The notes below the pieces were generated by a model. That model ran no database searches, was not told the DNA's origin, and worked only from the letters and a program-made list of their open reading frames with translations. DNA of 64,000 bases from CAVVYW01 sp963752605 (GTDB lineage: Bacteria; Actinomycetota; Thermoleophilia; Solirubrobacterales; 70-9). Shown here in pieces: positions 26,640 to 34,549 of the stretch. Position 1 is the first letter of the stretch, and each line of letters starts with the position of its first letter. The stretch spans positions 868,001 through 932,000 of the forward strand of contig CAVVYW010000006.1 of the NCBI GenBank assembly GCA_963752605.1, read 5' to 3'. The translations under genes were made by a program, and so were the position numbers.

Positions 26640-27263
26640 ATGTTCGAACACTGGTCCACCGCTCACAGCACCGCGCCGCCGTACGCTGAGTCCCGGCGCG
26701 CGGCGTTCCTGTCGATGGCGCCGTGCATCGAGGACTTCGCCGCCCCGCGTGCGGTGCTCGTGCACCGTGGCATCGATCGACTGGCACCCGGCGGAGTCGA
26801 GACGCGGGACCGGCGCGCGGGCATGTGGGTGCAAGCGGCGCGTCCGAGCCTCATGGTCAACGTGCATCCTGTGGGCCGTTGCCGGCTGCGCCAGCTCGGT
26901 CGAGACCTGGTCGTGCGCCCGGGCGAGCTGATGCTGATCGATGCCAGCCGGCCGTACGAGCTGCAGCTGCCCGATGACCAACTGCTGAGGTTGGTGGTCC
27001 CGCACACGATGCTCGGCAAGCTGCTGCCCGCGATCACCGACATGGTCGCATGCAGGCTGCCCGAAAGCGCGTCGGCGACCCTGCTCGTGAACCAGTTGCG
27101 CACGCTCGCGCAATGGCCGCACCCGCTGAGCGCCGCGGAAGCCGCTCGGGTGTCGGACCTGCTCGTCGGCATGGTGCGTGCCGTCATCGACGCTGCGACG
27201 CAAGCTCGGCAAACACGCGGCACACGTCGCCTCATGCCCGAAATCCATACGCTGGTCGAGTAG
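26640..27263 (+). pseudogene. AraC-type sensor domain lacking its DNA-binding half
   Basis: 207-aa product that resembles the N-terminal 'AraC-binding-like' domain of 320-aa AraC regulators (FLSMAPCIEDFAAPR; GELMLIDASRPYEL; PDDQLLRLVVPHTMLG), but the reading frame stops at TAG just after the interdomain linker, and no AraC HTH is found in the other frames before the next gene. It is either a 3'-truncated regulator or a free-standing sensor. A palindrome 30 bases upstream suggests it is or was regulated. Confidence 0.6.
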
Positions 27264-27297
27264 GCGGCGCGGCGTGGTGCCGCATCGAAATTTGCGC

Positions 27298-27328
27298 TTG
27301 ACCTAGAGCGCGCTCTAGGACCTTTAAT
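27298..27328 (+). promoter_or_regulatory. MerR-type promoter with 19-bp spacer and palindrome
   Basis: -35 TTGACC (27298-27303) and -10 TTTAAT (27323-27328) are 19 bp apart, the over-long spacing of MerR-activated promoters. The perfect 18-bp palindrome CCTAGAGCGCGCTCTAGG (27302-27319) fills the spacer, as in SoxR and MerR sites. It drives the NTF2-like gene at 27370. A merR gene lies 2.6 kb away at 29930-30376 and is a candidate regulator. Confidence 0.8.
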
Positions 27329-27369
27329 GGTTGTGTGATGAACACCAACCGATGAGAGGTACAAGCGCC

Positions 27370-27783
27370 ATGAGCACCACCGCCGAGAACAAGCAACTGA
27401 TGCAGCACATCTTCGCCGAGCTGGAAAAGGGCAACGGGAAGGCCTTCGTCGACAGCCTGGCCGACGACTTCTGCTGGACGGTCACAGGCACGACCAAATG
27501 GTCACGCACCTACCGTGGCAAACGCGCCGTGCGCGACGAGCTGATGAAGCCGCTGTTCGCCAAGTTCGCCGATCAATACACGAACACTGCGCACAACTTC
27601 ATCGCCGAAGGCGAGCACGTCGTGGTCGAGTGCCGCGGCCGCGTCAACACGAAATCGGGCAAGCCCTACCACAACACCTACTGCTGGGTGTGCCGCGTGG
27701 CCGACGGCAAGCTGCTCGAGGTGATGGAGTACATGGACACCGAGCTGCTCACCACGGCGCTCGGCGATCCCGAGACCGCGTGA
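27370..27783 (+). CDS. NTF2-like (SnoaL-type) protein
   Basis: 137-aa cone-shaped alpha+beta protein of the nuclear-transport-factor-2 superfamily (LADDFCWTVTGTTKWSRTYR; HVVVECRGRVNTKSGKPY; YCWVCRVADGKLLEVMEYMD). Many members are ketosteroid-isomerase-like enzymes or stress proteins; the ligand here is unknown. ATG 27370 has GAGAGG at good spacing. It is downstream of a MerR-type promoter, implying induction by a metal, redox agent or drug. Its 3' end overlaps the convergent aquaporin gene by 35 bases. Confidence 0.85.
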   Translation: MSTTAENKQLMQHIFAELEKGNGKAFVDSLADDFCWTVTGTTKWSRTYRGKRAVRDELMKPLFAKFADQYTNTAHNFIAEGEHVVVECRGRVNTKSGKPYHNTYCWVCRVADGKLLEVMEYMDTELLTTALGDPETA

Positions 27784-28498
27784 GCGCCTGGCGTGCCCGC
27801 TCTTGCTGCGCGGACGACTCGATCACGCCGCGGGGCCCGTCGCGATGCGGCCTCGGCTCCAGCGCGGCATGCAAGGCAACGGCGACGCATGCACCGAGCG
27901 CTTGCGCGATCACGAAGGCCGGTGCGCTCGCCGGCGCGATGCCGGCAAAGCTGTCGCTGAACATGCGGCCGAGGGTGGCCGCGGGGTTGGCGAAGGACGT
28001 GGATGCGGTGAACCAGTAGGCGGCGCCGATGTAGCTCGCGACCATCGCCGCCACCCGCCCCGCCGGAGCACGCAGGATCACGAGCACGAGGCCAGCGGTC
28101 GCGACCGCTTCGGCGACCCATTGCCCGACACCGCTGCGCAGCTTGTCAGAGAACTGCATGATCTGCGCGTCGAACATCGCATGCGCAAGCCAGGCGCCGA
28201 GCAGCGCACCGATCAGCTGCGCGGCAACAAAGGGCAGCAGCGCGGACTTCGACAATTCGCCGCGAAACGCCATCACGGCGCTGACGACCGGATTGAAATG
28301 TGCGCCGCTGATCGGGCCGAAGACCTCGATCAGCACGTACAGGCCGCCGACCGTGGCAAGCGTGTTGGCCAGCAGCGCGATCGCCGCATTGCCGTCGGCC
28401 AACCGCTCGGCCATGATGCCCGACCCGATCACCACGGCGAGCAGTGACGCTGTGCCCACCACTTCCGCCAGCAGCTTGCGCGCGAGGCTTGGCGTCAT
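27749..28498 (-). CDS. aqpS: MIP-family aquaglyceroporin of the arsenic operon
   Basis: 249-aa channel with six membrane helices and two half-helix NPA-type motifs, HFNPVV (~residue 68) and FANPAAT (~171). It ends the arsR-arsI-arsC series and begins three bases after the arsC stop. In Sinorhizobium meliloti an aquaglyceroporin (AqpS) takes the place of the arsenite pump in such an operon and lets arsenite leave down its gradient. The same role is inferred here, as no arsB or acr3 gene is present. Confidence 0.82.
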   Translation of the reverse strand: MTPSLARKLLAEVVGTASLLAVVIGSGIMAERLADGNAAIALLANTLATVGGLYVLIEVFGPISGAHFNPVVSAVMAFRGELSKSALLPFVAAQLIGALLGAWLAHAMFDAQIMQFSDKLRSGVGQWVAEAVATAGLVLVILRAPAGRVAAMVASYIGAAYWFTASTSFANPAATLGRMFSDSFAGIAPASAPAFVIAQALGACVAVALHAALEPRPHRDGPRGVIESSAQQERARQALTRSRDRRAPW

Positions 28499-28501
28499 CG
28501 C

Positions 28502-28996
28502 TCAGCTGCACGCGATCGCTTTGAGCGCGCGCTGCAGCTCGGCGTCGCTCATCGTCGCGAGCGGCAGCCGCAGCAACTGCAGCATGCGATAGCCGATCGC
28601 CTGTCGCGTGAGCTTGAATGCGAGGTTCTTGCCGTCATCACCGCCGGCCGCATTCGACGGATCCGCGTAGCCCCAATGCACCTTGACCGGACTGCCGGGC
28701 CAGTGCGGGCACGACTCGGCGGCAGCGCTGTCGCACACGGTGATGACGATGCGCATCGGCGGCGCATCCGCGGCAACGAACTCGTCCCAGCTTTTGCTGC
28801 GCAAGCCGCTCACGTCCACGCCCGCGTGGCGCAGCGCGTCGATCGCAAAGGGATTGATGCGCCCGCTCGGCGTGCTGCCCGCGCTGTAGGCACGCACGTC
28901 CTTGTCGAGCGCCGCCGCCCAGTGATTGAGCATGCCCTCGCACAACACGCTGCGTGCCGAGTTGTGCGTGCACAGCACGAGGACGTTGGTGGTCAT
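28502..28996 (-). CDS. arsC: arsenate reductase (low-MW phosphatase type)
   Basis: 164-aa thioredoxin- or glutaredoxin-coupled reductase of arsenate to arsenite. The phosphatase loop CTHNSARS (C9 onward, CX5RS) is intact, and C-terminal redox cysteines appear in ITVCDSAAAESCPHWPG. ATG 28996 is set by the family start MTTNVLVLCTHN. It lies 10 bases after arsI and 3 before the aquaporin gene. Confidence 0.92.
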   Translation of the reverse strand: MTTNVLVLCTHNSARSVLCEGMLNHWAAALDKDVRAYSAGSTPSGRINPFAIDALRHAGVDVSGLRSKSWDEFVAADAPPMRIVITVCDSAAAESCPHWPGSPVKVHWGYADPSNAAGGDDGKNLAFKLTRQAIGYRMLQLLRLPLATMSDAELQRALKAIACS

Positions 28997-29006
28997 CGGC
29001 ACAGCG

Positions 29007-29507
29007 TCAGCAGCACGGTGACGACGACCGCACCGCCACGCCCACCGGTTTGCCGCTCGTCGGGCGGGCCGCCGCGTCTTGCGAGGCGCAGCACGTCGAT
29101 GCGTCGCCGTCGGCCTCGGCCACTTCCCTGGGCGCGCCGAACATCGGCACGTTGCCGAGCGTGTGGAATTGCTCCCACGCGACACCCTGCGGGTCGGTGA
29201 TCCAGTACTTGTCGCTGTGCGCATAGCAGCACATCACCTCGCCCTCGTCGGACAGCGCCATGTCGGCCGCGTGCGCACGCGCTTTCAGCTCGGCCAGCTC
29301 TGCAGCGTCTTCGGCCTGGATGCCGAGGTGATCGATGCCCTTCTCGCTGCCGCGCGTCGAGATCGCGAAGTTGATGCGCGGATCGTCGAGCATCCACTTC
29401 GCGTAGTCGACTTCGAGCCGCGCCGGCTCGGCAGCGAAAAGCCTCGAGTAGAACGCGACGCTGCGCTGCAGATCGTCGACATGCACATGGACGTGAAAGC
29501 GCTTCAT
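29007..29507 (-). CDS. arsI: ArsI/CadI-type vicinal oxygen chelate protein
   Basis: 166-aa glyoxalase-fold protein resembling the Fe(II)-dependent carbon-arsenic lyase ArsI, which removes methyl or phenyl groups from trivalent organoarsenicals. The vicinal cysteine pair C93-C94 in MCCYAHSDKYWITDPQG is the known arsenic-binding site, and H7/H60/E112 are candidate metal ligands. Extra Cys pairs sit in the C-terminal tail (STCCAS and the final CC). Gene position between arsR and arsC supports the call; a CadI-like role is the alternative. Confidence 0.82.
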   Translation of the reverse strand: MKRFHVHVHVDDLQRSVAFYSRLFAAEPARLEVDYAKWMLDDPRINFAISTRGSEKGIDHLGIQAEDAAELAELKARAHAADMALSDEGEVMCCYAHSDKYWITDPQGVAWEQFHTLGNVPMFGAPREVAEADGDASTCCASQDAAARPTSGKPVGVAVRSSSPCC

Positions 29508-29519
29508 CGTGGTTCTCCT

Positions 29520-29870
29520 TCAGCGTTTGCAGGACACCGCCTTGGGGTTGGCGAGGCACGGCTGGCCCTGGCAACAGTTGGCGGTGAGGTACTCGACGAG
29601 ACCGCGCATGTGATCGAACGACGCGCGGTAGATCAGATGGCGCCCTTCCCGCTCTTGCGTGACCAGGCGCGCGTTCATCAGTTCTTTGAGATGGAACGAC
29701 AGCGTGGCGGGCGGCACGTCGAGGTGTTCGGACATCGTGCCCGGCGTCATGCCGCGGGGACCCACGACGACCAGCGCGCGATACAGCTGCAGCCGCATGC
29801 CGTGCGCGAGCGCGGCCAGCGCACGCACGACCTGCGCCTCTTCCATCGTTCGTTCGACGCCCGTTTCCAT
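29520..29870 (-). CDS. arsR: arsenic-responsive repressor ArsR
   Basis: 116-aa ArsR/SmtB winged helix (TPGTMSEHLDVPPATLSFHL). The arsenite site appears to be C-terminal: cysteines C99, C100 and C105 in ANCCQGQPC, the arrangement known from the Acidithiobacillus-type ArsR, not the CVC site of the alpha-3 helix. ATG 29870 is used; a second ATG at 29846 is possible. It heads arsR-arsI-arsC-aqpS. Confidence 0.9.
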   Translation of the reverse strand: METGVERTMEEAQVVRALAALAHGMRLQLYRALVVVGPRGMTPGTMSEHLDVPPATLSFHLKELMNARLVTQEREGRHLIYRASFDHMRGLVEYLTANCCQGQPCLANPKAVSCKR

Positions 29871-29876
29871 TTTTCT

Positions 29877-29905
29877 ACAATACTCGAAATGTCGAAGCCG
29901 AGCAA
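29877..29905 (-). promoter_or_regulatory. putative arsR promoter, possibly leaderless
   Basis: On the minus strand TTGCTC (29905-29900) and TATTGT (29882-29877) are separated by 17 bp. The -10 ends only seven bases before the arsR ATG at 29870, so transcription would start at about the first codon. No ribosome site is seen before that ATG, consistent with a leaderless message. Confidence 0.4.
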
Positions 29906-29929
29906 GACTTGCCGTCGTGGGTGGCCGCC

Positions 29930-30376
29930 TCAGGCGGCGCGCTTGCGGCGCGCGGCGGCGTCAATGATCGCGTCCTCGCGCGGGCGCACGCCGGTCCTGA
30001 TCCACTGGTCGTAGAAAGCGACCTTGGTGTCGACGAGCGCCATGGACGCGGCCAGCTCGTCGATTCGCGCGCGCACGCGCTCGCGATGCCCGGCGAGCAG
30101 ATCGCGGCGCTGCATCAGCGTCGCATCGCCGCGCCGCACGAGCGCCGCGTACTCGCGCATCTGGCGGATCGACATGCCGCTGGCGCGCAGGCGTTCGAGC
30201 AGCTCGAGCCACTGCACATGCAGCTCGTGGTAAACGCGCCGCCCGCCGCCGTCGCGCCGCACACCGGGGATCAGCCGCTGCGCTTCGTACCAGCGGATCG
30301 TGTGCACGCTGCGGCCGCAGCGTTCCGCGAGCTCGCCGATGCGCAGGTTCGCGGGGATCGAAGGAAGGGTGGTCAT
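29930..30376 (-). CDS. MerR-family transcriptional regulator
   Basis: 148-aa regulator with the MerR HTH (LRIGELAERCGRSVHTIRWY followed by EAQRLIPG) and a long dimer helix (residues ~85-125). No metal-binding cysteine pattern is seen at the end of that helix; the tail is Arg/Ala-rich. It lies 59 bases upstream of arsR on the same strand. It may control the MerR-type promoter at 27298. Confidence 0.88.
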   Translation of the reverse strand: MTTLPSIPANLRIGELAERCGRSVHTIRWYEAQRLIPGVRRDGGGRRVYHELHVQWLELLERLRASGMSIRQMREYAALVRRGDATLMQRRDLLAGHRERVRARIDELAASMALVDTKVAFYDQWIRTGVRPREDAIIDAAARRKRAA

Positions 30377-30599
30377 GAGCCCATTGTCGGCCTTGGAGTC
30401 GATCGTCTGCTAAATCACCACACCCCACATCGATGCGTTGCTCGGCCCGACACTCCTGTTCGCACGAGTGCGCGGCCTACATCCGGATGCGTGATCGTTT
30501 GCTTCGGCTTGCGACTGTTGCAGCGCGAATCACACGCCGGTGATCGATACCACACACGCTGTGCGCGCGCTCTCCATGGGCGCGATCGGAAGAACAAGA

Positions 30600-32057
30600 A
30601 TGAACGGATCGACGGTCTCGAAGGGAAGAGTTTTCCATCTGATGCTTGCCGTTTCGGCGCTGATGGCCGCTTGCGGCGGCGGCAGCAGCACGCCGGAATC
30701 GCAGGGCGCGCCGGCCACGCAAAGCGGTTCTGGTCCGACACAAGCGTCCGCGCCGTCGCCGGCCACCAGCCCGGCGCCGGCCACGAGCTCATCGCCGACC
30801 GAAGGGCCGGCGTATTACTTCTCCGACTGCCAGACCGGTGCTGCCGCCGGATGCGTCGCGGGCAGCAACGCCAATGCGGGTACCAGCGCATCGGCACCCA
30901 AGCGTGACCTCTCGGGATTCAACTTCAACGCGCTGCCGGCGGGCTCGCGGCTGCTGTTCAACCGCGGCGGCGCGTGGAACCACACGATGATCCGCTTCGA
31001 GAACAACAACGTGACACCCGCGTCGCCACTCGTCGTCGACGCCTACGGCAGCGGTGCGCCGCCGGTATGGCGCACCGCCGCGTCGCACGCGATCGAGTTC
31101 GGCAACTGGCAGAACACCACCAACGACGGCGGCTACACGATCCGCAACCTCAAGCTCGACGGCCTCTGCACGGGCGAGTGGGGGCTGTGGCTGCGCGACA
31201 ACGTGCGCAACGTGATGATCGAAAACGTGGAGATCACCGGCTTCGCGATCGCGGTCCATTCGCAGTCGTCAGCGCCGCACGGCGTCACCGGCACCGTGAT
31301 GCGCAACTCGACGATCCACCGCAACCGCAGCATGGGCTTGCTCGGCCAGTTCGAAGGAGCGCTCATCGAAGGCAACGTGTTCGAGGCGAACAACTTCTCG
31401 GGCAGCACGTTCAACCATGCGATCTACCTGTCGGGCAATCAACACGGCGGCAGCAACGGCGTGATGCGCAACAACCGCTTCATCAACAACTCGACGGTGA
31501 ACGGCGTGTGCCAGGGCGGCAACGTGACGGCGCACGGTCAGATGAGCAACCGGCTGATCGAAGGCAACCTGATCCAGCAGGATTCGTCGGCCGGCGGGTG
31601 TTACGGCTTCTCGATCACTCCGGGCTATTTCACGCCCGAGTGGTTCCGCAACTTCGTCGTGCGCGGCAACACCGTGGTGAACCTGGGCAACTGCGCCATC
31701 TGCGCGGGGGCTGCGCCCGGCATCCTCGTGCAGGGCAACACGATCGTGCAACTCAATGCGACGCTGCATCGCGGCATCGTGATTCCCACGTCGGTCGATC
31801 CGGGGGGCAGCCCGACTTCCGCCGGTGACAACGTCGACGGCGGCGCGATCGTGCGCGACAACACGATCTACCTTGCGCAGCCGCATCATCAGTACTCGAC
31901 CGGCGTTGCGTTCGACGCCGGCGCCGGCGCGACGACGCAAAGCAACAACCTGACGGCCTTCGGGCCGAGCCAGCTGCTCGAGGTGCCGAGCGCAGCCAAC
32001 GGCTGGCGTTGCCGCGTCAGTGCCGGTGCGGCGACCTACGGCTCGTGTGCGCGGTAG
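30600..32057 (+). CDS. parallel beta-helix lipoprotein
   Basis: 485-aa exported lipoprotein. A signal peptide with lipobox LMAAC (lipid Cys near residue 25) is followed by a Ser/Thr/Pro/Ala linker and then a right-handed beta-helix domain with PbH1-like repeats rich in Asn (VMIENVEITGFAIAV; LIEGNVFEANNF; GVMRNNRFINNS; FVVRGNTVVNLGN). Such folds bind or cleave polysaccharides, but no catalytic residues can be assigned. ATG 30600 is chosen for the signal peptide; the frame is open back to 30540. The 223 bases before it hold no identifiable gene. Confidence 0.82.
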   Translation: MNGSTVSKGRVFHLMLAVSALMAACGGGSSTPESQGAPATQSGSGPTQASAPSPATSPAPATSSSPTEGPAYYFSDCQTGAAAGCVAGSNANAGTSASAPKRDLSGFNFNALPAGSRLLFNRGGAWNHTMIRFENNNVTPASPLVVDAYGSGAPPVWRTAASHAIEFGNWQNTTNDGGYTIRNLKLDGLCTGEWGLWLRDNVRNVMIENVEITGFAIAVHSQSSAPHGVTGTVMRNSTIHRNRSMGLLGQFEGALIEGNVFEANNFSGSTFNHAIYLSGNQHGGSNGVMRNNRFINNSTVNGVCQGGNVTAHGQMSNRLIEGNLIQQDSSAGGCYGFSITPGYFTPEWFRNFVVRGNTVVNLGNCAICAGAAPGILVQGNTIVQLNATLHRGIVIPTSVDPGGSPTSAGDNVDGGAIVRDNTIYLAQPHHQYSTGVAFDAGAGATTQSNNLTAFGPSQLLEVPSAANGWRCRVSAGAATYGSCAR

Positions 32058-32112
32058 CGGCGCCTCCTGCGAAACGTGACCGAACCGCGAAAGCCGCGCC
32101 GGCGCGCGCCCG

Positions 32113-32526
32113 CTACAGGCGGCCGATGCAACCCGGCGCTCCGCAGCGGCACGCCAGCTTGCCGTTGTGATGGGTTTCGCCGTAGTCACGGTGATCTCCT
32201 CTCCACGCACGATGCCGCGCAGCGCATAGAACTCGACGCGACCCTGGCGTATGCACAGCCGCGCGTTCGGTGCGCACGAGTGGTTCGTGTAGCGCATCGG
32301 GTCGGTCAGACTTCGAGAAGTCGATCGCTCGGCGCGCCGATACCTCGACGATCATGATGCGCTCGTGACGCGTGGCGCGAATGCGCGCGTCGCGCACGCT
32401 GATCGATTCGCCTCGGATCTCGCCGATCTTCAGGCGCGGCGCGATCGGTTCCGCGGCAAACACGCCAAGGCCATCGATCGTGCTCGGCTGCACGCTCACG
32501 TCGAACTTCTGATAGGCGGGTCGCAT
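32113..32526 (-). pseudogene. SET-domain protein, frameshifted twice
   Basis: A small SET-type lysine methyltransferase spread over frames. Segment one (start 32526) reads VQPSTIDGLGVFAAEPIAP; segment two has the SAM-site TNHSCAPNARL and GIVRGEEITV; segment three reads DYGETHHNGKLACRCGAPGC with post-SET cysteines, ending at 32113. Breaks are near 32315 and 32190. All key motifs survive, so sequencing indels are more likely than decay. It is divergent, 80 bases apart, from a lysine-rich H1-like gene that is an attractive substrate. Confidence 0.75.
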
Positions 32527-32606
32527 GCGCGCAATGCTCTCACGACTCGTCGCCGACGGCACGCCGATTGCTCGGCAAAGGGTCCGGCCCCGAAAAGGAG
32601 ATGCAC

Positions 32607-33029
32607 ATGGCCAAGTACGGCAAGAAGGCTTCCGACAAGGTCGAAGAAGCGATGAGCGAAAGGAAGCGCGGCAAGCTGAAGAGCGGCAAGTCGGGCAAGA
32701 CCGTGAAGAGCCGCAAGCAGGCGATCGCGATCGGGTTGTCGCAAGCGCGCAAGGAAGGCGGCAAGGTGCCGGCGAAGAAGTCCGCGGCGAAGAAGGCTGG
32801 CGCGAAGAAGAGCCCGGCGAAGAAGAGCGCAGCGAAGAAGAGCACCGCGCGCAAGACCACCGCAAAGAAGAGCACGGCACGCAAAAGCGCAGCACGCAAG
32901 ACCACTGCACGCAAGAGCGCGGCGAAGAAGTCGACCGCTCGCAAGGCCGGTGCGAAAAAGACGGCATCGCGCAAGACCGCGGCAAGGAAGTCGAGCGCGC
33001 GCAAGTCGGCGAAGAAAAGCGCCGGCTGA
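32607..33029 (+). CDS. lysine-rich histone-H1-like protein
   Basis: 140-aa protein: the first ~50 residues (MAKYGKKASDKVEEAMSERK and a GKSGKTVKSRKQAIAIGLSQ segment, DUF6496-like) precede ~85 residues of Lys/Ala/Arg/Thr/Ser repeats (KKSAAKKSTARK units), as in bacterial H1-like nucleoid proteins. ATG 32607 has AAGGAG at 32595-32600; ATG 32601 is too close to it. DNA compaction or regulation is the likely role. Confidence 0.85.
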   Translation: MAKYGKKASDKVEEAMSERKRGKLKSGKSGKTVKSRKQAIAIGLSQARKEGGKVPAKKSAAKKAGAKKSPAKKSAAKKSTARKTTAKKSTARKSAARKTTARKSAAKKSTARKAGAKKTASRKTAARKSSARKSAKKSAG

Positions 33030-33089
33030 CAACCCGGCGTGTACAGCCGCAGACAGCGCACACGCGGACCGTTCACGGCCCGCTTCGTG

Positions 33090-34508
33090 TCAGTCGACGC
33101 GGAAGTTCCTGAACTGCCAGGGATCGTCCTGGTCGAGCAGCTCGTCGAACAGCCACGGCCGGCCGGCGAGCGGCGTCCAGTCGCTGTAGACGCCGGCCAC
33201 GTTGCCGAGGTACGGGCGCGTCAGGCGCAGCATCTCGTCGTGCGGCAGATCGTCGGGCTCGACGACGCCGCGCATCGGGTTCTTCATCGCCCACACCATG
33301 GCCGCCATCGCCGGCGCGGTGACCTGCAGGCTGGTTGCGCTGTTGTACGGGCACAGCTCGCGCGCCTCGTCGATCGACAGTTGAGAGCCGTACCAGTACG
33401 CCCCCTTCGCGTGGCCCATCAGCAGCACGCCGAGCTCGTCGCGGCCCGACACGATGTCTTCCTTCAGCACGCGCTTGTGTTCCTGCGGCCGCCAGTTGCG
33501 GCCCGCCAGCTCGTGCAGCGACAACACCGCGTCGTCGCATGGGTGGTAGGCGTAGTGCACCGTCGGGCGATACGCCGGCAGTGCCGGGTCGCCGAGCGTC
33601 AGATGGTCGGCGATCGAGATCGCCTCGCCATGCGTGATCAGGAAGGCGTGCAACGGCCCGGCCAGCGGGGTCCACGTGCGCACGCGCGTGGCGGCTCCCG
33701 GGCGGCGCAGGTAGATCGCGGCGAGGCAACCTGCCTCGTGGCGCGCACCGTCGGCCGGGAAGTGCCGCTCGTGTGTCCCCCAGCCAAGCTCGGCGGGCTG
33801 CGTGCCCTCGTCGATGAAGGCGTCGACCGACCAGGTGTTGACGAACTCACCCGGGCGCTTGCGCTCGGCACCGATCTGCGTGTCGCGCTCGGCGACGTGG
33901 ATCACGCGCACGCCGAGCTGCCGGGCGAGCCGCGCCCAGCCTTCGCGCGTGGTCGGCGCGACGCCGTTGCTTTCGTGCTGGGTGTCGCGCGCGATGTCGA
34001 GCAGCGCGCGCTTGACGAAGTGCGACACGAGCCCGGGGTTCGCGCCGTGCGTCAGCACCGCGGTCGGCTGCGGGCCCGGCCGTCGCAGCGCGAGCGCCGA
34101 TTCGCGCAACGCGTAGTTGGTGCGCTGCGCGAGCGGCACCGAGGTGTCGATGTACCCGCCGTCCCACGGCTCGATGCAGGTGTCGAGGTACAGCGCGCCG
34201 AGCTCGTGGCACATCTCGACGAGCGCGATGCTGCTCACGTCGACCGCCAGGTTGAGCAGGAAGTCGCCGCGACCGAGCCGCGCGCCGAGCAGCTCCCGAT
34301 AGTTCTGCTTCGTGACCCGCGCGACGATGTTGCGCACACCGTATTCATGCGCGGCTTGCAGCCCTTCGGCCAGCGGCTTGATGACGACGATCTGCTCCGG
34401 CCGCAACTCCACGTGGCGCAACAACAGCGGCAACAAGCCCTGCCCGACGCTGCCGAAGCCGAGCATCACGATGCGCCCGTCGAACTTGTGCTCCTTGCGC
34501 GCGTCCAT
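33090..34508 (-). CDS. hss: homospermidine synthase
   Basis: 472-aa NAD-dependent enzyme that joins aminobutyl groups of putrescine (or spermidine) into homospermidine. The Rossmann motif is MLGFGSVGQGLLPLL near the N-terminus, followed by the saccharopine-dehydrogenase-like fold (YLDTCIEPWDGGY; LTHGANPGLVSHFVKRAL; PYNSATSLQVTAPAMAAMVW). Start ATG 34508 is set by that leader. It is divergent from an amine-oxidase-like gene with 41 bases between starts, which points to a polyamine locus. Confidence 0.93.
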   Translation of the reverse strand: MDARKEHKFDGRIVMLGFGSVGQGLLPLLLRHVELRPEQIVVIKPLAEGLQAAHEYGVRNIVARVTKQNYRELLGARLGRGDFLLNLAVDVSSIALVEMCHELGALYLDTCIEPWDGGYIDTSVPLAQRTNYALRESALALRRPGPQPTAVLTHGANPGLVSHFVKRALLDIARDTQHESNGVAPTTREGWARLARQLGVRVIHVAERDTQIGAERKRPGEFVNTWSVDAFIDEGTQPAELGWGTHERHFPADGARHEAGCLAAIYLRRPGAATRVRTWTPLAGPLHAFLITHGEAISIADHLTLGDPALPAYRPTVHYAYHPCDDAVLSLHELAGRNWRPQEHKRVLKEDIVSGRDELGVLLMGHAKGAYWYGSQLSIDEARELCPYNSATSLQVTAPAMAAMVWAMKNPMRGVVEPDDLPHDEMLRLTRPYLGNVAGVYSDWTPLAGRPWLFDELLDQDDPWQFRNFRVD

Positions 34509-34549
34509 GGCCGTCAGAGAGCAAACCACATGCCCACTAGACTCGTGTG

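Noticed and set aside
27749..28498. Simple water or glycerol aquaporin
   Set aside because: Its place at the end of arsR-arsI-arsC and the lack of an arsenite pump favour the AqpS role, although the transported molecule is not proven.
32760..33015. Possible tandem DNA repeat array or CRISPR
   Set aside because: The repetition is of KKSAAKK-type codons inside an H1-like gene; there are no constant repeats with unique spacers.
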